Positions 1 to 6,014 of a stretch of 6,127 nucleotides of DNA are shown in pieces. This DNA is from Spirochaetales bacterium (GTDB lineage: Bacteria; Spirochaetota; Spirochaetia; Sphaerochaetales; Sphaerochaetaceae), in assembly GCA_017632495.1 (NCBI GenBank), contig JAGBRG010000314.1, forward strand, positions 1 through 6,127, given 5' to 3'. The notes beneath the pieces are model-generated. The model was not told the DNA's origin, did not search any database, and saw only the letters and a list, made by a program, of their open reading frames with translations. Numbering within the stretch: the first letter of the stretch is position 1; each line of letters opens with the position of its first letter. Position numbers and translations under genes: made by a program.

Positions 1-729
1 AACGCCAAGTATTTCCCTGCAGGAATTGAACTTGGAACACAAGACTGGACTGTGAAGTTCGGCGGATCCATCATCAAGGACCATGAGGAAATCGGAGGAA
101 ACCTCCGCCTGAAACTCCTTGACGGGGCTGTTTGGGTAGAAGCCGGTTATGCATATAACAGCGAAACAGAGTATGACAACACCAACAGACTCGGTCACAA
201 GTTCGAAGATGGCGGAAATGGACACAGGGCAGGAGCTTCCTTTGCCGTTGATATTGCAAAGTTCATTGATAAAGAAGACATGAACCTTATTCTCTCAGGC
301 GATGTACAGCTCAATTTCGGCGATTCTGATGCCAATGCTTATATGATGGCAGCAGTCTTCAAGAAGGATTCCTTCTCATTCGGAGCCGAATACAGATATG
401 TTCCTAAGACAATTGAAGAGATAAAAGACGGAAAGACTATTATAGAGCCTGAGAGAAATGTGAGAGTCAGCGCAGTTGAAGGCAAGGCCTCTTACAAATT
501 CACAGAGGCAAAACTTACTCCTCAGCTTGAGGCAAGCGCCGGCTACGTGTTCAGCAGAAAGAGCATTTCCGATGATTTTGAAGACAAGGGCTTTATTTGG
601 ACTGCCAGTGGTTCGGTAACCATTTTAGGTCTTACCGTCAAGCTCGGTTATTCACACTTATTCAGTTCTCTGAACAAGTACAACGACAAGTCCGACAAGG
701 CATACTTAGAGCTCAACTTTAAATTCTAA
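1..729 (+). CDS. Outer-membrane beta-barrel protein, C-terminal part (5' end outside window)
   Basis: The reading frame is open from the first base to a TAA at 727-729, giving 242 visible residues. The true start lies upstream of the window. The GTG at 52 is internal, because the codons before it (NAKYFPAGIELGTQDW) read as the same kind of sequence and no ribosome binding site precedes it. The protein is built from alternating polar and apolar residues in short strands separated by charged, Asp/Asn/Lys-rich turns, such as VWVEAGYAYN, FSFGAEYRYV, LEASAGYVF and VKLGYSHLF. It ends in AYLELNFKF, a strand with a C-terminal phenylalanine, as expected of the signal recognised by the BAM outer-membrane assembly machinery. 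It is therefore probably an integral outer-membrane barrel, perhaps a porin or adhesin-like protein. The family and any cargo cannot be told from this part. It converges with the phosphatase gene on the other strand, 11 nt away. Confidence 0.75.
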   Translation, partial: NAKYFPAGIELGTQDWTVKFGGSIIKDHEEIGGNLRLKLLDGAVWVEAGYAYNSETEYDNTNRLGHKFEDGGNGHRAGASFAVDIAKFIDKEDMNLILSGDVQLNFGDSDANAYMMAAVFKKDSFSFGAEYRYVPKTIEEIKDGKTIIEPERNVRVSAVEGKASYKFTEAKLTPQLEASAGYVFSRKSISDDFEDKGFIWTASGSVTILGLTVKLGYSHLFSSLNKYNDKSDKAYLELNFKF

Positions 730-754
730 AAGAAATTAAATCAGATTTTCTTTT
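728..754. terminator. Weak AT-rich inverted repeat between convergent genes; possible bidirectional terminator
   Basis: An 8-bp perfect inverted repeat, AAAAGAAA at 728-735 and TTTCTTTT at 747-754, has an 11-nt loop and straddles the 11-nt gap between the two convergent stop codons. Each transcript would end the stem in a U-rich run, which fits a terminator working both ways. The stem holds a single G-C pair, so it would be unstable, and both arms overlap the ends of the coding regions. It is listed because it is the only terminator-like element at this junction. Confidence 0.3.
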
Positions 755-3359
755 CAATGGTGAGGATGTTCAGGCCGTCACGGTATTCGTATCTGACGTT
801 GTCCATGGACTGCTTCACCATGTAGATTCCCAGGCCGCCGATCTTACGGTCCTCAAGCTTCTGTGAGATATCAGGATCTTTCTTCTGAAGCGGATCAAAA
901 GGAACTCCGCTGTCTATGAATGAGAATGACACCACTCTGTTTCTAGTATCGAATGTAGCGCTGATTGTGGCCTTTCCGCTATTGGGGGCATAGGCATAAT
1001 GGGCAATATTGACGAAAATCTCCTCAACTGCAATGTCCATCTGCATCTGAATCTTTATAGGACAGTCGTTGGCCTCAAGGATTCCGTCGACAAAGGCAAG
1101 AACCTCATCAAGATTCTCTATCTTTGCATCAACAGTGAGTCTCTTTGTGTTGTCCTGAGCATTATCCCCTTCCGGTCCCCTGTATGAAAAACCGAGCATG
1201 GTGATATCGTCAAACTGTTCGGCATCTGCCACAAAGTCCGAGATTGCATCACTTACACAGTCAATCATGTTCTCCGGATTAGAATCACTCTTGTTCAATG
1301 CTTCTACCATCCTATCAAGGCCCAAAAGCTGCTTATCTTTGTTTGTAGCCTCTGTTACTCCGTCAGTATACACGAAAACAGAGTCACCGGGGGATAGTTT
1401 AAACGGATGTTCTTCGTATTTGATTCCGTCCATGATGGCAACGGCCGGAGAATGCTTGTACTCAACAAGCTCAAAATTGCCGCCGGCGCGTCTTAATGCC
1501 GGATGTTCATGTCCTGCATTGGAGGCAATTCCCTCTCCTGTTTTAAGATTGATGATGGCAAGCCAGACAGTGACAAAGAACTCCGCCTCGTTGTTCTCAC
1601 AAAGCTGCTTGTTCACATCAAAGAGAATCTCTGACGGAGTTCCTCCCAGCATGGTTCTGTTCTTGATCAAGGTCTTGGCAATAACCATGAACAGAGCTGC
1701 AGGAACTCCCTTTCCAGAGACATCGGCTATCACAATGGCCAAGTGGTCATCATCAACCAAGAAGAAATCATAGAAGTCTCCGCCGACTTCCTTAGCAGGA
1801 TTCATTGAGGCGTAGATATCAAACTCAGGTCTTTCAGGATAAGGCGGGAAAACACTGGGAAGCATGTCAGCCTGAATCTTGGTGGCGACATCAAGCTCGG
1901 CTCCGATTCTCTCCTTCTCCGCAGTAATTGTAGTTATCTGATCAATATACTTCTTGGTTCTGACAGAAAGAGCTGCAAACGCATCGGCCAGAACCTCTAC
2001 CTCGTCATTGGTGCAGAACTGCACGTCCTTCTCGAATGAGAAGTCATCTCCCTTGATGTGAGAGATCTTCTTGGCCATCGCACCGAGTGGCTTGACGATT
2101 TTTGAAGCAAGAAACAGAACTCCGGCGGTGCAGATCAGCACATCAACAACAATCAGTGTGATGAGTGTGCGTCTTGAATATGCAAGACCGTCTATGAACT
2201 CCGCCACCGCTTCCGTTGAGATGTTGTTGAACTCCTGCTCCATGGCTATGACAGGAGCTTCAACCTTAGCCTTGTCAACAACAGAGACCATGAGCCATCC
2301 CGGTGTAAGAAGCCTTGCTCCTGTCATAAAGTAAGACTTTTTACCGAACGGAACGGAATAGACCTTTTCAGATCCTTCCATTGCCTCATTCAGGAACAAA
2401 GTCAAACCCGGATATCCTAATTCCCTGAGGTCGATGGAGACATCAGTGGGCAACTGCTTGAACGGGTTCGATTCAGACGGAGAGAACACAACTTTTCCCT
2501 CGTTATTTACCATGAAGATAAACCGGTCAAGAGAGGATTCAATATCGATATCATCTGCCAGGGTATCAAGATAGACATCCATTCCGACCACACCGATAAG
2601 CTCACCTGATCCACTATACACAGCCTGTGAGCATACAATTCCGAGCTTCTTGGCAAAGACATCCATATGAACATCAGAGAAACAAACACCAGAAGACGCA
2701 ACGGCACCCTTGTACCAGTCCCTCTGAGTAAGATCAACTTCCACCAGGTTTCCGTTTTCATCGAATTTGTTGGAGGAATGGGTGTCTGCTATGAGGCAGA
2801 AACCATCAGGAGATACAATAAAAGCGGAATTGACAAATCCGTTTAAGACAGCGAACTGCTGATCCGTACTGATTGAGTCATAATAGCAATAAGCCAAAGA
2901 ACGGATTTCTTTATCAGTAATATCAAGTCCGGGTGTAGGAATGAACTGAACGGAAACGTATCCATCCATTTGTTTATCCGGATAGAACATATCAAGCGGT
3001 AGTTCCTTATCTTCTTGACCCATTTCAAATTCATAGTATTCGTAATTAACTGCAAAGACCTTGGAAAACTGATCCACATTGCGTCTCATGAACCTGAATA
3101 CGCTGTCAACAAGAGCTGCTTCTATTGATGTCGAGTGCCCGAGGCTCTCCTCTATCAGATTACTTGTAGTCTCTGTGGCTTTATCGCGGATTGCTGCCTG
3201 CTGACGAAGATTAGCACTTGAAGTGATTTCACGTATACGGCCAATCTGATGCAGTATCACAACGGAGAAGGTCACAACAACGACAATAAGGGCGAAAATG
3301 AAAAGAAGAAGAATCTTCCTCTGTATTCCTCCCAATAAAGCCCTGGCGACCTTTTTCAT
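741..3359 (-). CDS. Membrane sensor serine phosphatase: Cache-like sensor, HAMP, PP2C/SpoIIE and RsbW-like HATPase domains
   Basis: This is a predicted inner-membrane signalling enzyme of 872 residues. Domains in order are: a membrane segment at about 16-37; an extracytoplasmic region at about 38-397 resembling a double Cache sensor, with RDWY at 213-216; a second membrane segment at about 398-420; HAMP at about 420-475; a short helical linker; a SpoIIE/PP2C phosphatase at about 510-727; and a GHKL ATPase domain at about 738-870. The phosphatase metal ligands are present: D528 in GGDFYDF, D546 in ADVSGKG, D666 in YTDGVTEA and D718 in FDDIT. The ATPase domain has an N-box (E780, N784), DSGVPFDP at 816-823 and a glycine box, GGLG, at 841-844. 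In known partner-switching systems the phosphatase dephosphorylates a STAS anti-anti-sigma factor and an RsbW-type domain phosphorylates it or binds a sigma factor. That role is inferred here, and no STAS or sigma gene is in the window. GGAGG at 3365-3369, 5 nt upstream, fixes the start. Confidence 0.93.
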   Translation of the reverse strand: MKKVARALLGGIQRKILLLFIFALIVVVVTFSVVILHQIGRIREITSSANLRQQAAIRDKATETTSNLIEESLGHSTSIEAALVDSVFRFMRRNVDQFSKVFAVNYEYYEFEMGQEDKELPLDMFYPDKQMDGYVSVQFIPTPGLDITDKEIRSLAYCYYDSISTDQQFAVLNGFVNSAFIVSPDGFCLIADTHSSNKFDENGNLVEVDLTQRDWYKGAVASSGVCFSDVHMDVFAKKLGIVCSQAVYSGSGELIGVVGMDVYLDTLADDIDIESSLDRFIFMVNNEGKVVFSPSESNPFKQLPTDVSIDLRELGYPGLTLFLNEAMEGSEKVYSVPFGKKSYFMTGARLLTPGWLMVSVVDKAKVEAPVIAMEQEFNNISTEAVAEFIDGLAYSRRTLITLIVVDVLICTAGVLFLASKIVKPLGAMAKKISHIKGDDFSFEKDVQFCTNDEVEVLADAFAALSVRTKKYIDQITTITAEKERIGAELDVATKIQADMLPSVFPPYPERPEFDIYASMNPAKEVGGDFYDFFLVDDDHLAIVIADVSGKGVPAALFMVIAKTLIKNRTMLGGTPSEILFDVNKQLCENNEAEFFVTVWLAIINLKTGEGIASNAGHEHPALRRAGGNFELVEYKHSPAVAIMDGIKYEEHPFKLSPGDSVFVYTDGVTEATNKDKQLLGLDRMVEALNKSDSNPENMIDCVSDAISDFVADAEQFDDITMLGFSYRGPEGDNAQDNTKRLTVDAKIENLDEVLAFVDGILEANDCPIKIQMQMDIAVEEIFVNIAHYAYAPNSGKATISATFDTRNRVVSFSFIDSGVPFDPLQKKDPDISQKLEDRKIGGLGIYMVKQSMDNVRYEYRDGLNILTIEKKI

Positions 3360-3381
3360 TCGGACCTCCGTTTTAACCGTA

Positions 3382-3408
3382 CATATATCATACTAAGTAT
3401 AACATATG
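3382..3408. promoter_or_regulatory. 27-bp imperfect dyad over the phosphatase promoter; candidate operator
   Basis: Two 13-bp arms flank a central base at 3395. On the + strand the left arm is CATATATCATACT (3382-3394), and the right arm read on the opposite strand is CATATGTTATACT. They match at 11 of 13 positions, including an unbroken inner ATACT/AGTAT. The element covers the predicted -10 hexamer and most of the spacer, and lies upstream of the predicted transcript start. It therefore fits a protein-binding site better than an RNA hairpin. No U-run follows it, which argues against a terminator for the gene upstream. The binding protein is unknown, and the site does not resemble a classical Fur or PerR box. 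Confidence 0.5.
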
Positions 3409-3415
3409 ACTGCAA
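3387..3415 (-). promoter_or_regulatory. Sigma70-like promoter of the sensor phosphatase gene
   Basis: On the minus strand, TTGCAG (3415-3410) matches the -35 consensus at 4 of 6 positions. TATGAT (3392-3387) matches the -10 at 5 of 6, and the spacer is exactly 17 bp. Transcription would start near 3380, leaving a leader of about 20 nt that contains the GGAGG ribosome binding site at 3369-3365. The promoter sits just downstream of the 2H phosphoesterase stop codon, so the phosphatase can be transcribed independently of asd. This is a prediction by eye. Confidence 0.55.
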
Positions 3416-3426
3416 CGTAATAAAGC

Positions 3427-4005
3427 TCACTTACTTTCGAATCTTTCCCATTGCTCTTTGACCGAAATATCTGGTCCCAGTGAAAAATGTTTGTACACTG
3501 AATAGCCTTCAGGCTTTCCGTTATCCGATGTCCCTATCAAAAAGTTTCTTACAGTTATTTTCTGAGGAAGCTTAACTTTACGTAATGCCTCAAAGGCAGA
3601 GCTAAGGTCTTTTTCGCTGTCCATAAACAGCGTGGAATGGTATTTGAAATCCAAATCCATTTCATCGGGCTGTGATCCGAATTGTGTTTTACCAAGTTCG
3701 ACCAAGGCCGAGTGAAGGTCGGTAAGTTTCTGGTTTTCCTTAAGCCTCAGCCAGACAATGCCGCCAGAGAGCTCAAGGCCCTCAACTTCCACGGAGAAAG
3801 GCTCAATCTTGGAGTAAATGGCACATATGGCATCAACGCAGGAATCAAGATCCTCCTGGCCGATATCTATGCCTTTTTTCAGAGAAACATGCATGGGAAG
3901 CACACTCAGGGGGCATTTCACACCCATCTGCTGACCGATTTTCAATGCCTGTTCCCTGAGTTCCTTAAGCTGGTTTTCGATAAGAATTGCGGAAAGAACC
4001 AGCAT
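3427..4005 (-). CDS. 2H phosphoesterase superfamily protein (2'-5' RNA ligase / cyclic phosphodiesterase-like)
   Basis: The product has 192 residues, a usual size for a single-domain 2H protein. The two signature H-x-[ST]-x motifs are visible: H39-V-S41-L in PMHVSLKKG, and H123-S-T125-L in KYHSTLF. The 84-residue spacing between the histidines fits the two-lobed fold in which both histidines act on a 2',3'-cyclic or 2'-5' phosphodiester. No signal peptide or membrane segment is seen, so it should be cytoplasmic. Family members include RNA 2',3'-cyclic phosphodiesterases and tRNA-fragment ligases; the substrate here cannot be assigned. The start codon lies 3 nt after the asd stop (TAAGAGATG on the minus strand) with no properly spaced Shine-Dalgarno sequence. 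Translation therefore probably depends on ribosomes finishing asd. No metabolic link to asd is evident, and such pairs can be chance operon neighbours. Confidence 0.8.
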   Translation of the reverse strand: MLVLSAILIENQLKELREQALKIGQQMGVKCPLSVLPMHVSLKKGIDIGQEDLDSCVDAICAIYSKIEPFSVEVEGLELSGGIVWLRLKENQKLTDLHSALVELGKTQFGSQPDEMDLDFKYHSTLFMDSEKDLSSAFEALRKVKLPQKITVRNFLIGTSDNGKPEGYSVYKHFSLGPDISVKEQWERFESK

Positions 4006-4008
4006 CTC

Positions 4009-5091
4009 TTATTTCTTTGTGATATACCCGAGCTTGCAGAGCATCTCGGCAGCCTCAACTCCGCCGCCTGCGGCTCCGCGCAGTGTATTGTGGCTCAGAC
4101 CCACGAACTTATAGTCGTAGATGCTGTCTTCTCTCAGTCTTCCGATTGAGATGCCCATACCCTTTTCATAGTTGACATCAAGAGAAACCTGAGGGCGGTT
4201 GTCGTCCTCAAGATACTGTATGAACTGCTTGGGTGCAGAAGGAAGGTCGTACTTCTGCGGAAGACCGCTGAAAGTGCGGAGCTTCTCAATCAGAGTCTCC
4301 TTTGAAACCTTCTTTCTGAATTTCACGAAAACAGTTGCTGTATGACCGTTTAAAACAGGCACACGGATGCACTGGCTTGTAATCTTGATGCTGTCATCAG
4401 CTACAATCTCATCGCCCTGGATGCGGCCGAATACCTTAAGCGGTTCCTTTTCGGACTTCTCCTCCTCTCCTCCGATGTACGGAATGATGTTTCCGACCAT
4501 CTCGGGCCAGGATTCGAAGTTCTTTCCTGCACCGGAAATTGCCTGATAGGTTGAGATGACGGCCTCGTAGGGCTCAAACTCACGCCATGCGGCAAAAGCC
4601 GGTGTGTAGGACTGGATTGAACAGTTGGGCTTTACGGCGATGAAGCCCCTCTTTGTTCCGAGTCTCTTTCTCTGCGCATCGATGATCTTGTAGTGATCCG
4701 CGTTGATCTCGGGAATCACCATGGGAACATCCTTTGTCCATCTGTGAGCGGAGTTGTTCGAAACAACAGGGACTTCAGCCTTTGCGTATTCTTCCTCAAT
4801 AGCCTTGATTTCTTCCTTCTTCATATCAACTGCGGAGAAGACGAAATCAACTTTTGATGCGATTTCCTTGACTTTGGACACGTCAGAGACAATGAAGTTT
4901 CTTACACTCTCGGGCATCTTTTCTTCAAGTTTCCATTTGCCCTCAACTGCTTCTTCATATGTCTTTCCGGCTGATCTGGGACTTGCCGCCAGAACGGTGA
5001 TTTCAAACCAAGGGTGATTGGCCAAAAGCGTGATGAAACGCTGTCCGACCATTCCTGTTGCTCCAAGAATACCTACCTTGTACTTTTCCAT
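4009..5091 (-). CDS. asd: Aspartate-semialdehyde dehydrogenase, archaeal/fungal-type
   Basis: It catalyses the NADPH-dependent reduction of L-aspartyl-4-phosphate to L-aspartate-4-semialdehyde, the branch point to lysine/diaminopimelate, threonine and methionine. It acts in the cytoplasm. At 360 residues it has the expected family length. The N-terminal nucleotide-binding loop is GATGMVGQRF (10-19), with an NADP-type ASPRSAGK segment at 36-43. The catalytic cysteine is C157 in KPNCSIQ. Substrate-binding TYQAISGAGKNF (181-192) and RVPVLNGHTATVF (243-255, catalytic H250) follow, and the C-terminus has the usual NTLRGAAGGG. The motifs SNNSAHRW and DVPMVIPEIN mark the archaeal/yeast branch rather than the E. 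coli branch. The start is supported by GGAGG at 5098-5102, 6 nt upstream. It is the first gene of a probable two-gene unit with the 2H phosphoesterase. No frameshift or missing active-site residue is seen. Confidence 0.96.
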   Translation of the reverse strand: MEKYKVGILGATGMVGQRFITLLANHPWFEITVLAASPRSAGKTYEEAVEGKWKLEEKMPESVRNFIVSDVSKVKEIASKVDFVFSAVDMKKEEIKAIEEEYAKAEVPVVSNNSAHRWTKDVPMVIPEINADHYKIIDAQRKRLGTKRGFIAVKPNCSIQSYTPAFAAWREFEPYEAVISTYQAISGAGKNFESWPEMVGNIIPYIGGEEEKSEKEPLKVFGRIQGDEIVADDSIKITSQCIRVPVLNGHTATVFVKFRKKVSKETLIEKLRTFSGLPQKYDLPSAPKQFIQYLEDDNRPQVSLDVNYEKGMGISIGRLREDSIYDYKFVGLSHNTLRGAAGGGVEAAEMLCKLGYITKK

Positions 5092-5103
5092 AATCAGCCT
5101 CCG

Positions 5104-5143
5104 TATCCGATTGGTTTTTTCGAATAATAACAGCTATCGGATT
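5104..5143. repeat. Paired 9-bp repeat around the asd -10; candidate regulator-binding sites
   Basis: TATCCGATT (5104-5112) and TATCGGATT (5135-5143) match at 8 of 9 positions and are offset by 31 bp, about three helical turns. Because the core ATC[CG]GAT is nearly self-complementary, the pair also reads as an inverted repeat with perfect 7-bp arms (5105-5111 and 5136-5142). One copy lies in the predicted -35/-10 spacer, the other just after the predicted transcript start. This placement would suit a repressor bound at both sites. As an RNA hairpin it would have a 24-nt loop and no U-run, so it is a poor terminator. Confidence 0.35.
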
Positions 5144-5152
5144 TTTGATAAA
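5124..5152 (-). promoter_or_regulatory. Candidate extended -10 promoter of asd
   Basis: On the minus strand, TATTAT (5129-5124; 5 of 6 to consensus) is preceded by TGT (5132-5130), giving an extended -10. A poor -35, TTTATC (5152-5147; 3 of 6), lies 17 bp upstream. The start would be near 5117, about 25 nt before the asd ATG. It lies in the 69-nt gap after the inhibitor gene, where no convincing terminator is seen, so asd could also receive read-through. Confidence 0.4.
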
Positions 5153-5160
5153 GTATTACT

Positions 5161-5550
5161 CTATTCCAGAATCTCGATTCTTCCGCTCATATCCTCTTTA
5201 ACTGTGATTTCTGCGGTGTACTTGGTGTAAACTTCATTCTCATTCCAGGCATGACCGTATGAAAGGTAGACCTTTGTGACTCCTGGGTTCTGTGTGCGGA
5301 AGTGAAGCTCTTCGTCTCCGCCTACTCCGACCATTCCGCCCGGATTTGAATGCGGCGTATAATCAGAACCAAGATAGGTTGCGATATTCTCATCCTCGAT
5401 CTTTACGCTCCATGTGCATCCGGTTGTTGGGTTAGATGGGAGAGTAAGGTTAATCTGACTTGAAGACGGTTTTGAAATTCTGACATTCTTGCAGCCCACA
5501 AAGGCAAAGACAGCCAGAACAATGACCAATGCGATAATAATTTTCTTCAT
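5161..5550 (-). CDS. Chagasin-family (I42) cysteine-protease inhibitor, lipoprotein
   Basis: The product is a 129-residue exported protein. Residues 1-19 form a lipoprotein signal (MKK, then a run of apolar residues) ending in FVGC with lipidated C20. The lipobox has Phe at -3, a relaxed form. The mature part resembles the chagasin/ICP immunoglobulin-like fold. The first inhibitory loop is NPTTGCTW (40-47). A second glycine-rich loop is VGVGGDEELHF (74-84), and the third loop is LSYGHAWNE (96-104), where the family usually has an Arg-Pro-Trp core. The family blocks papain-like cysteine proteases by wedging these loops into the active site. Here Cys replaces the usual aromatic residue at 45, and His-Ala replaces Arg-Pro, so potency or target may differ. 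The start at 5550 is preferred over the in-frame ATG at 5580: GGAG-type ribosome binding bases sit 7 nt before it, and the longer form would put charged residues before the signal. It follows the Fur-family gene by 45 nt. Confidence 0.8.
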   Translation of the reverse strand: MKKIIIALVIVLAVFAFVGCKNVRISKPSSSQINLTLPSNPTTGCTWSVKIEDENIATYLGSDYTPHSNPGGMVGVGGDEELHFRTQNPGVTKVYLSYGHAWNENEVYTKYTAEITVKEDMSGRIEILE

Positions 5551-5569
5551 TTTGTTTCTCCTCACAAAA
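5550..5569 (-). promoter_or_regulatory. Ribosome binding site of the inhibitor gene, within a small possible hairpin loop
   Basis: AGGAG (5562-5558 on the minus strand) lies 7 nt before the ATG at 5550 and decides the start. It sits in an 8-nt loop between TTTTGT (5569-5564) and ACAAAA (5555-5550), which could pair as a 6-bp, mostly A-U stem. The stem is weak, so the ribosome binding assignment is firm but any structural role is speculative. Confidence 0.6.
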
Positions 5570-5595
5570 ATGATTTCCACTATTAAACAACTTTA

Positions 5596-6003
5596 TCACG
5601 AAATCGTTTCATTTGCGCATTTTTCGCACAGGCCATATATGATTGAGTTGCGGCACTGGATATGAAACCCGTGTTCCTTCAGAACATGTTCGGCAAACTC
5701 ATCCATGAAATGACAATCCAGATGGATTATTGCTCCGCATTTCGTGCACTGCATGTGAAGATGATCCTCGCAGTGGCGCTTTATGTCCACATATTGATAG
5801 ACGGCTCTGGTTCCGTTTTCAGCAACATACTTCATCACAGTGCCGTCGGATGTAAGCTTATCAAGATAGCGATAGATTGTGGTGATGTTCACATCGCAGT
5901 CCAAAGCCCGTCTTATATCATTCACATCCACAGTGCGGTCTTTGTTCTCCTTAAGATAATCCAAGATCCGCATTCTGCTCTGGGTATTGTATCCGTCAGA
6001 CAT
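5596..6003 (-). CDS. Fur-family metal-responsive transcriptional regulator
   Basis: At 135 residues this is the normal Fur/Zur/PerR length. The N-terminal winged helix (about 1-72) includes a recognition helix around NITTIYRYLDKL (39-50), matching the family TxYRxL pattern. The C-terminal dimerisation domain has the two CxxC pairs, C86/C89 in CTKCG and C126/C129 in CEKC, that hold the structural zinc. Candidate sensing-site ligands are H77, H81, H83, H94, C97, H98, D101, E102 and H111. C97, in IIHLDCHFM, lies about where Zur proteins use a cysteine, so zinc sensing is possible, but Fur, PerR or another metal is not excluded. Family members usually repress uptake genes when metal is bound. It appears co-transcribed with the membrane protein upstream, whose stop codon overlaps its AGGAGG site. 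No Fur-box-like site was recognised in the window. Confidence 0.92.
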   Translation of the reverse strand: MSDGYNTQSRMRILDYLKENKDRTVDVNDIRRALDCDVNITTIYRYLDKLTSDGTVMKYVAENGTRAVYQYVDIKRHCEDHLHMQCTKCGAIIHLDCHFMDEFAEHVLKEHGFHIQCRNSIIYGLCEKCANETIS

Positions 6004-6008
6004 GGCCG

Positions 6009-6014
6009 CCTCCT
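6009..6014 (-). promoter_or_regulatory. Ribosome binding site of the Fur-family gene, overlapping the upstream stop codon
   Basis: AGGAGG on the minus strand (6014-6009) lies 5 nt before the ATG at 6003. It shares bases with the TAG stop (6015-6013) of the preceding membrane-protein gene. This fixes the regulator start and indicates co-transcription, probably with translational coupling, of the two genes. Confidence 0.85.

Noticed and set aside
52..729. Start of the beta-barrel gene at the GTG at 52
   Set aside because: The frame is open from base 1 with barrel-like sequence and no ribosome binding site precedes the GTG, so the gene is simply cut by the window edge.
1198..1773. 191-codon open frame on the + strand inside the phosphatase gene
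   Set aside because: It is antisense to the conserved PP2C domain, has low-complexity Ser/Thr-rich composition typical of a shadow frame, and lacks a ribosome binding site.
3382..3408. Dyad before the phosphatase gene read as a rho-independent terminator of the asd unit
   Set aside because: The stem is AT-rich, no U-run follows on the minus strand, and it overlaps a good promoter upstream of the predicted transcript start.
3682..4149. 155-codon + strand open frame across the 2H/asd junction
   Set aside because: It lies antisense to two recognisable enzymes, and no family-like motif is seen in its translation.
5092..5160. Lysine or other riboswitch in the asd leader
   Set aside because: The whole gap is 69 nt and the predicted leader about 25 nt, far too short for a lysine or SAM aptamer.
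5551..5580. Longer inhibitor start at the ATG at 5580
   Set aside because: It would add MEIIFVRRNK before a clean lipoprotein signal and would swallow the ribosome binding site that is correctly spaced for the ATG at 5550.
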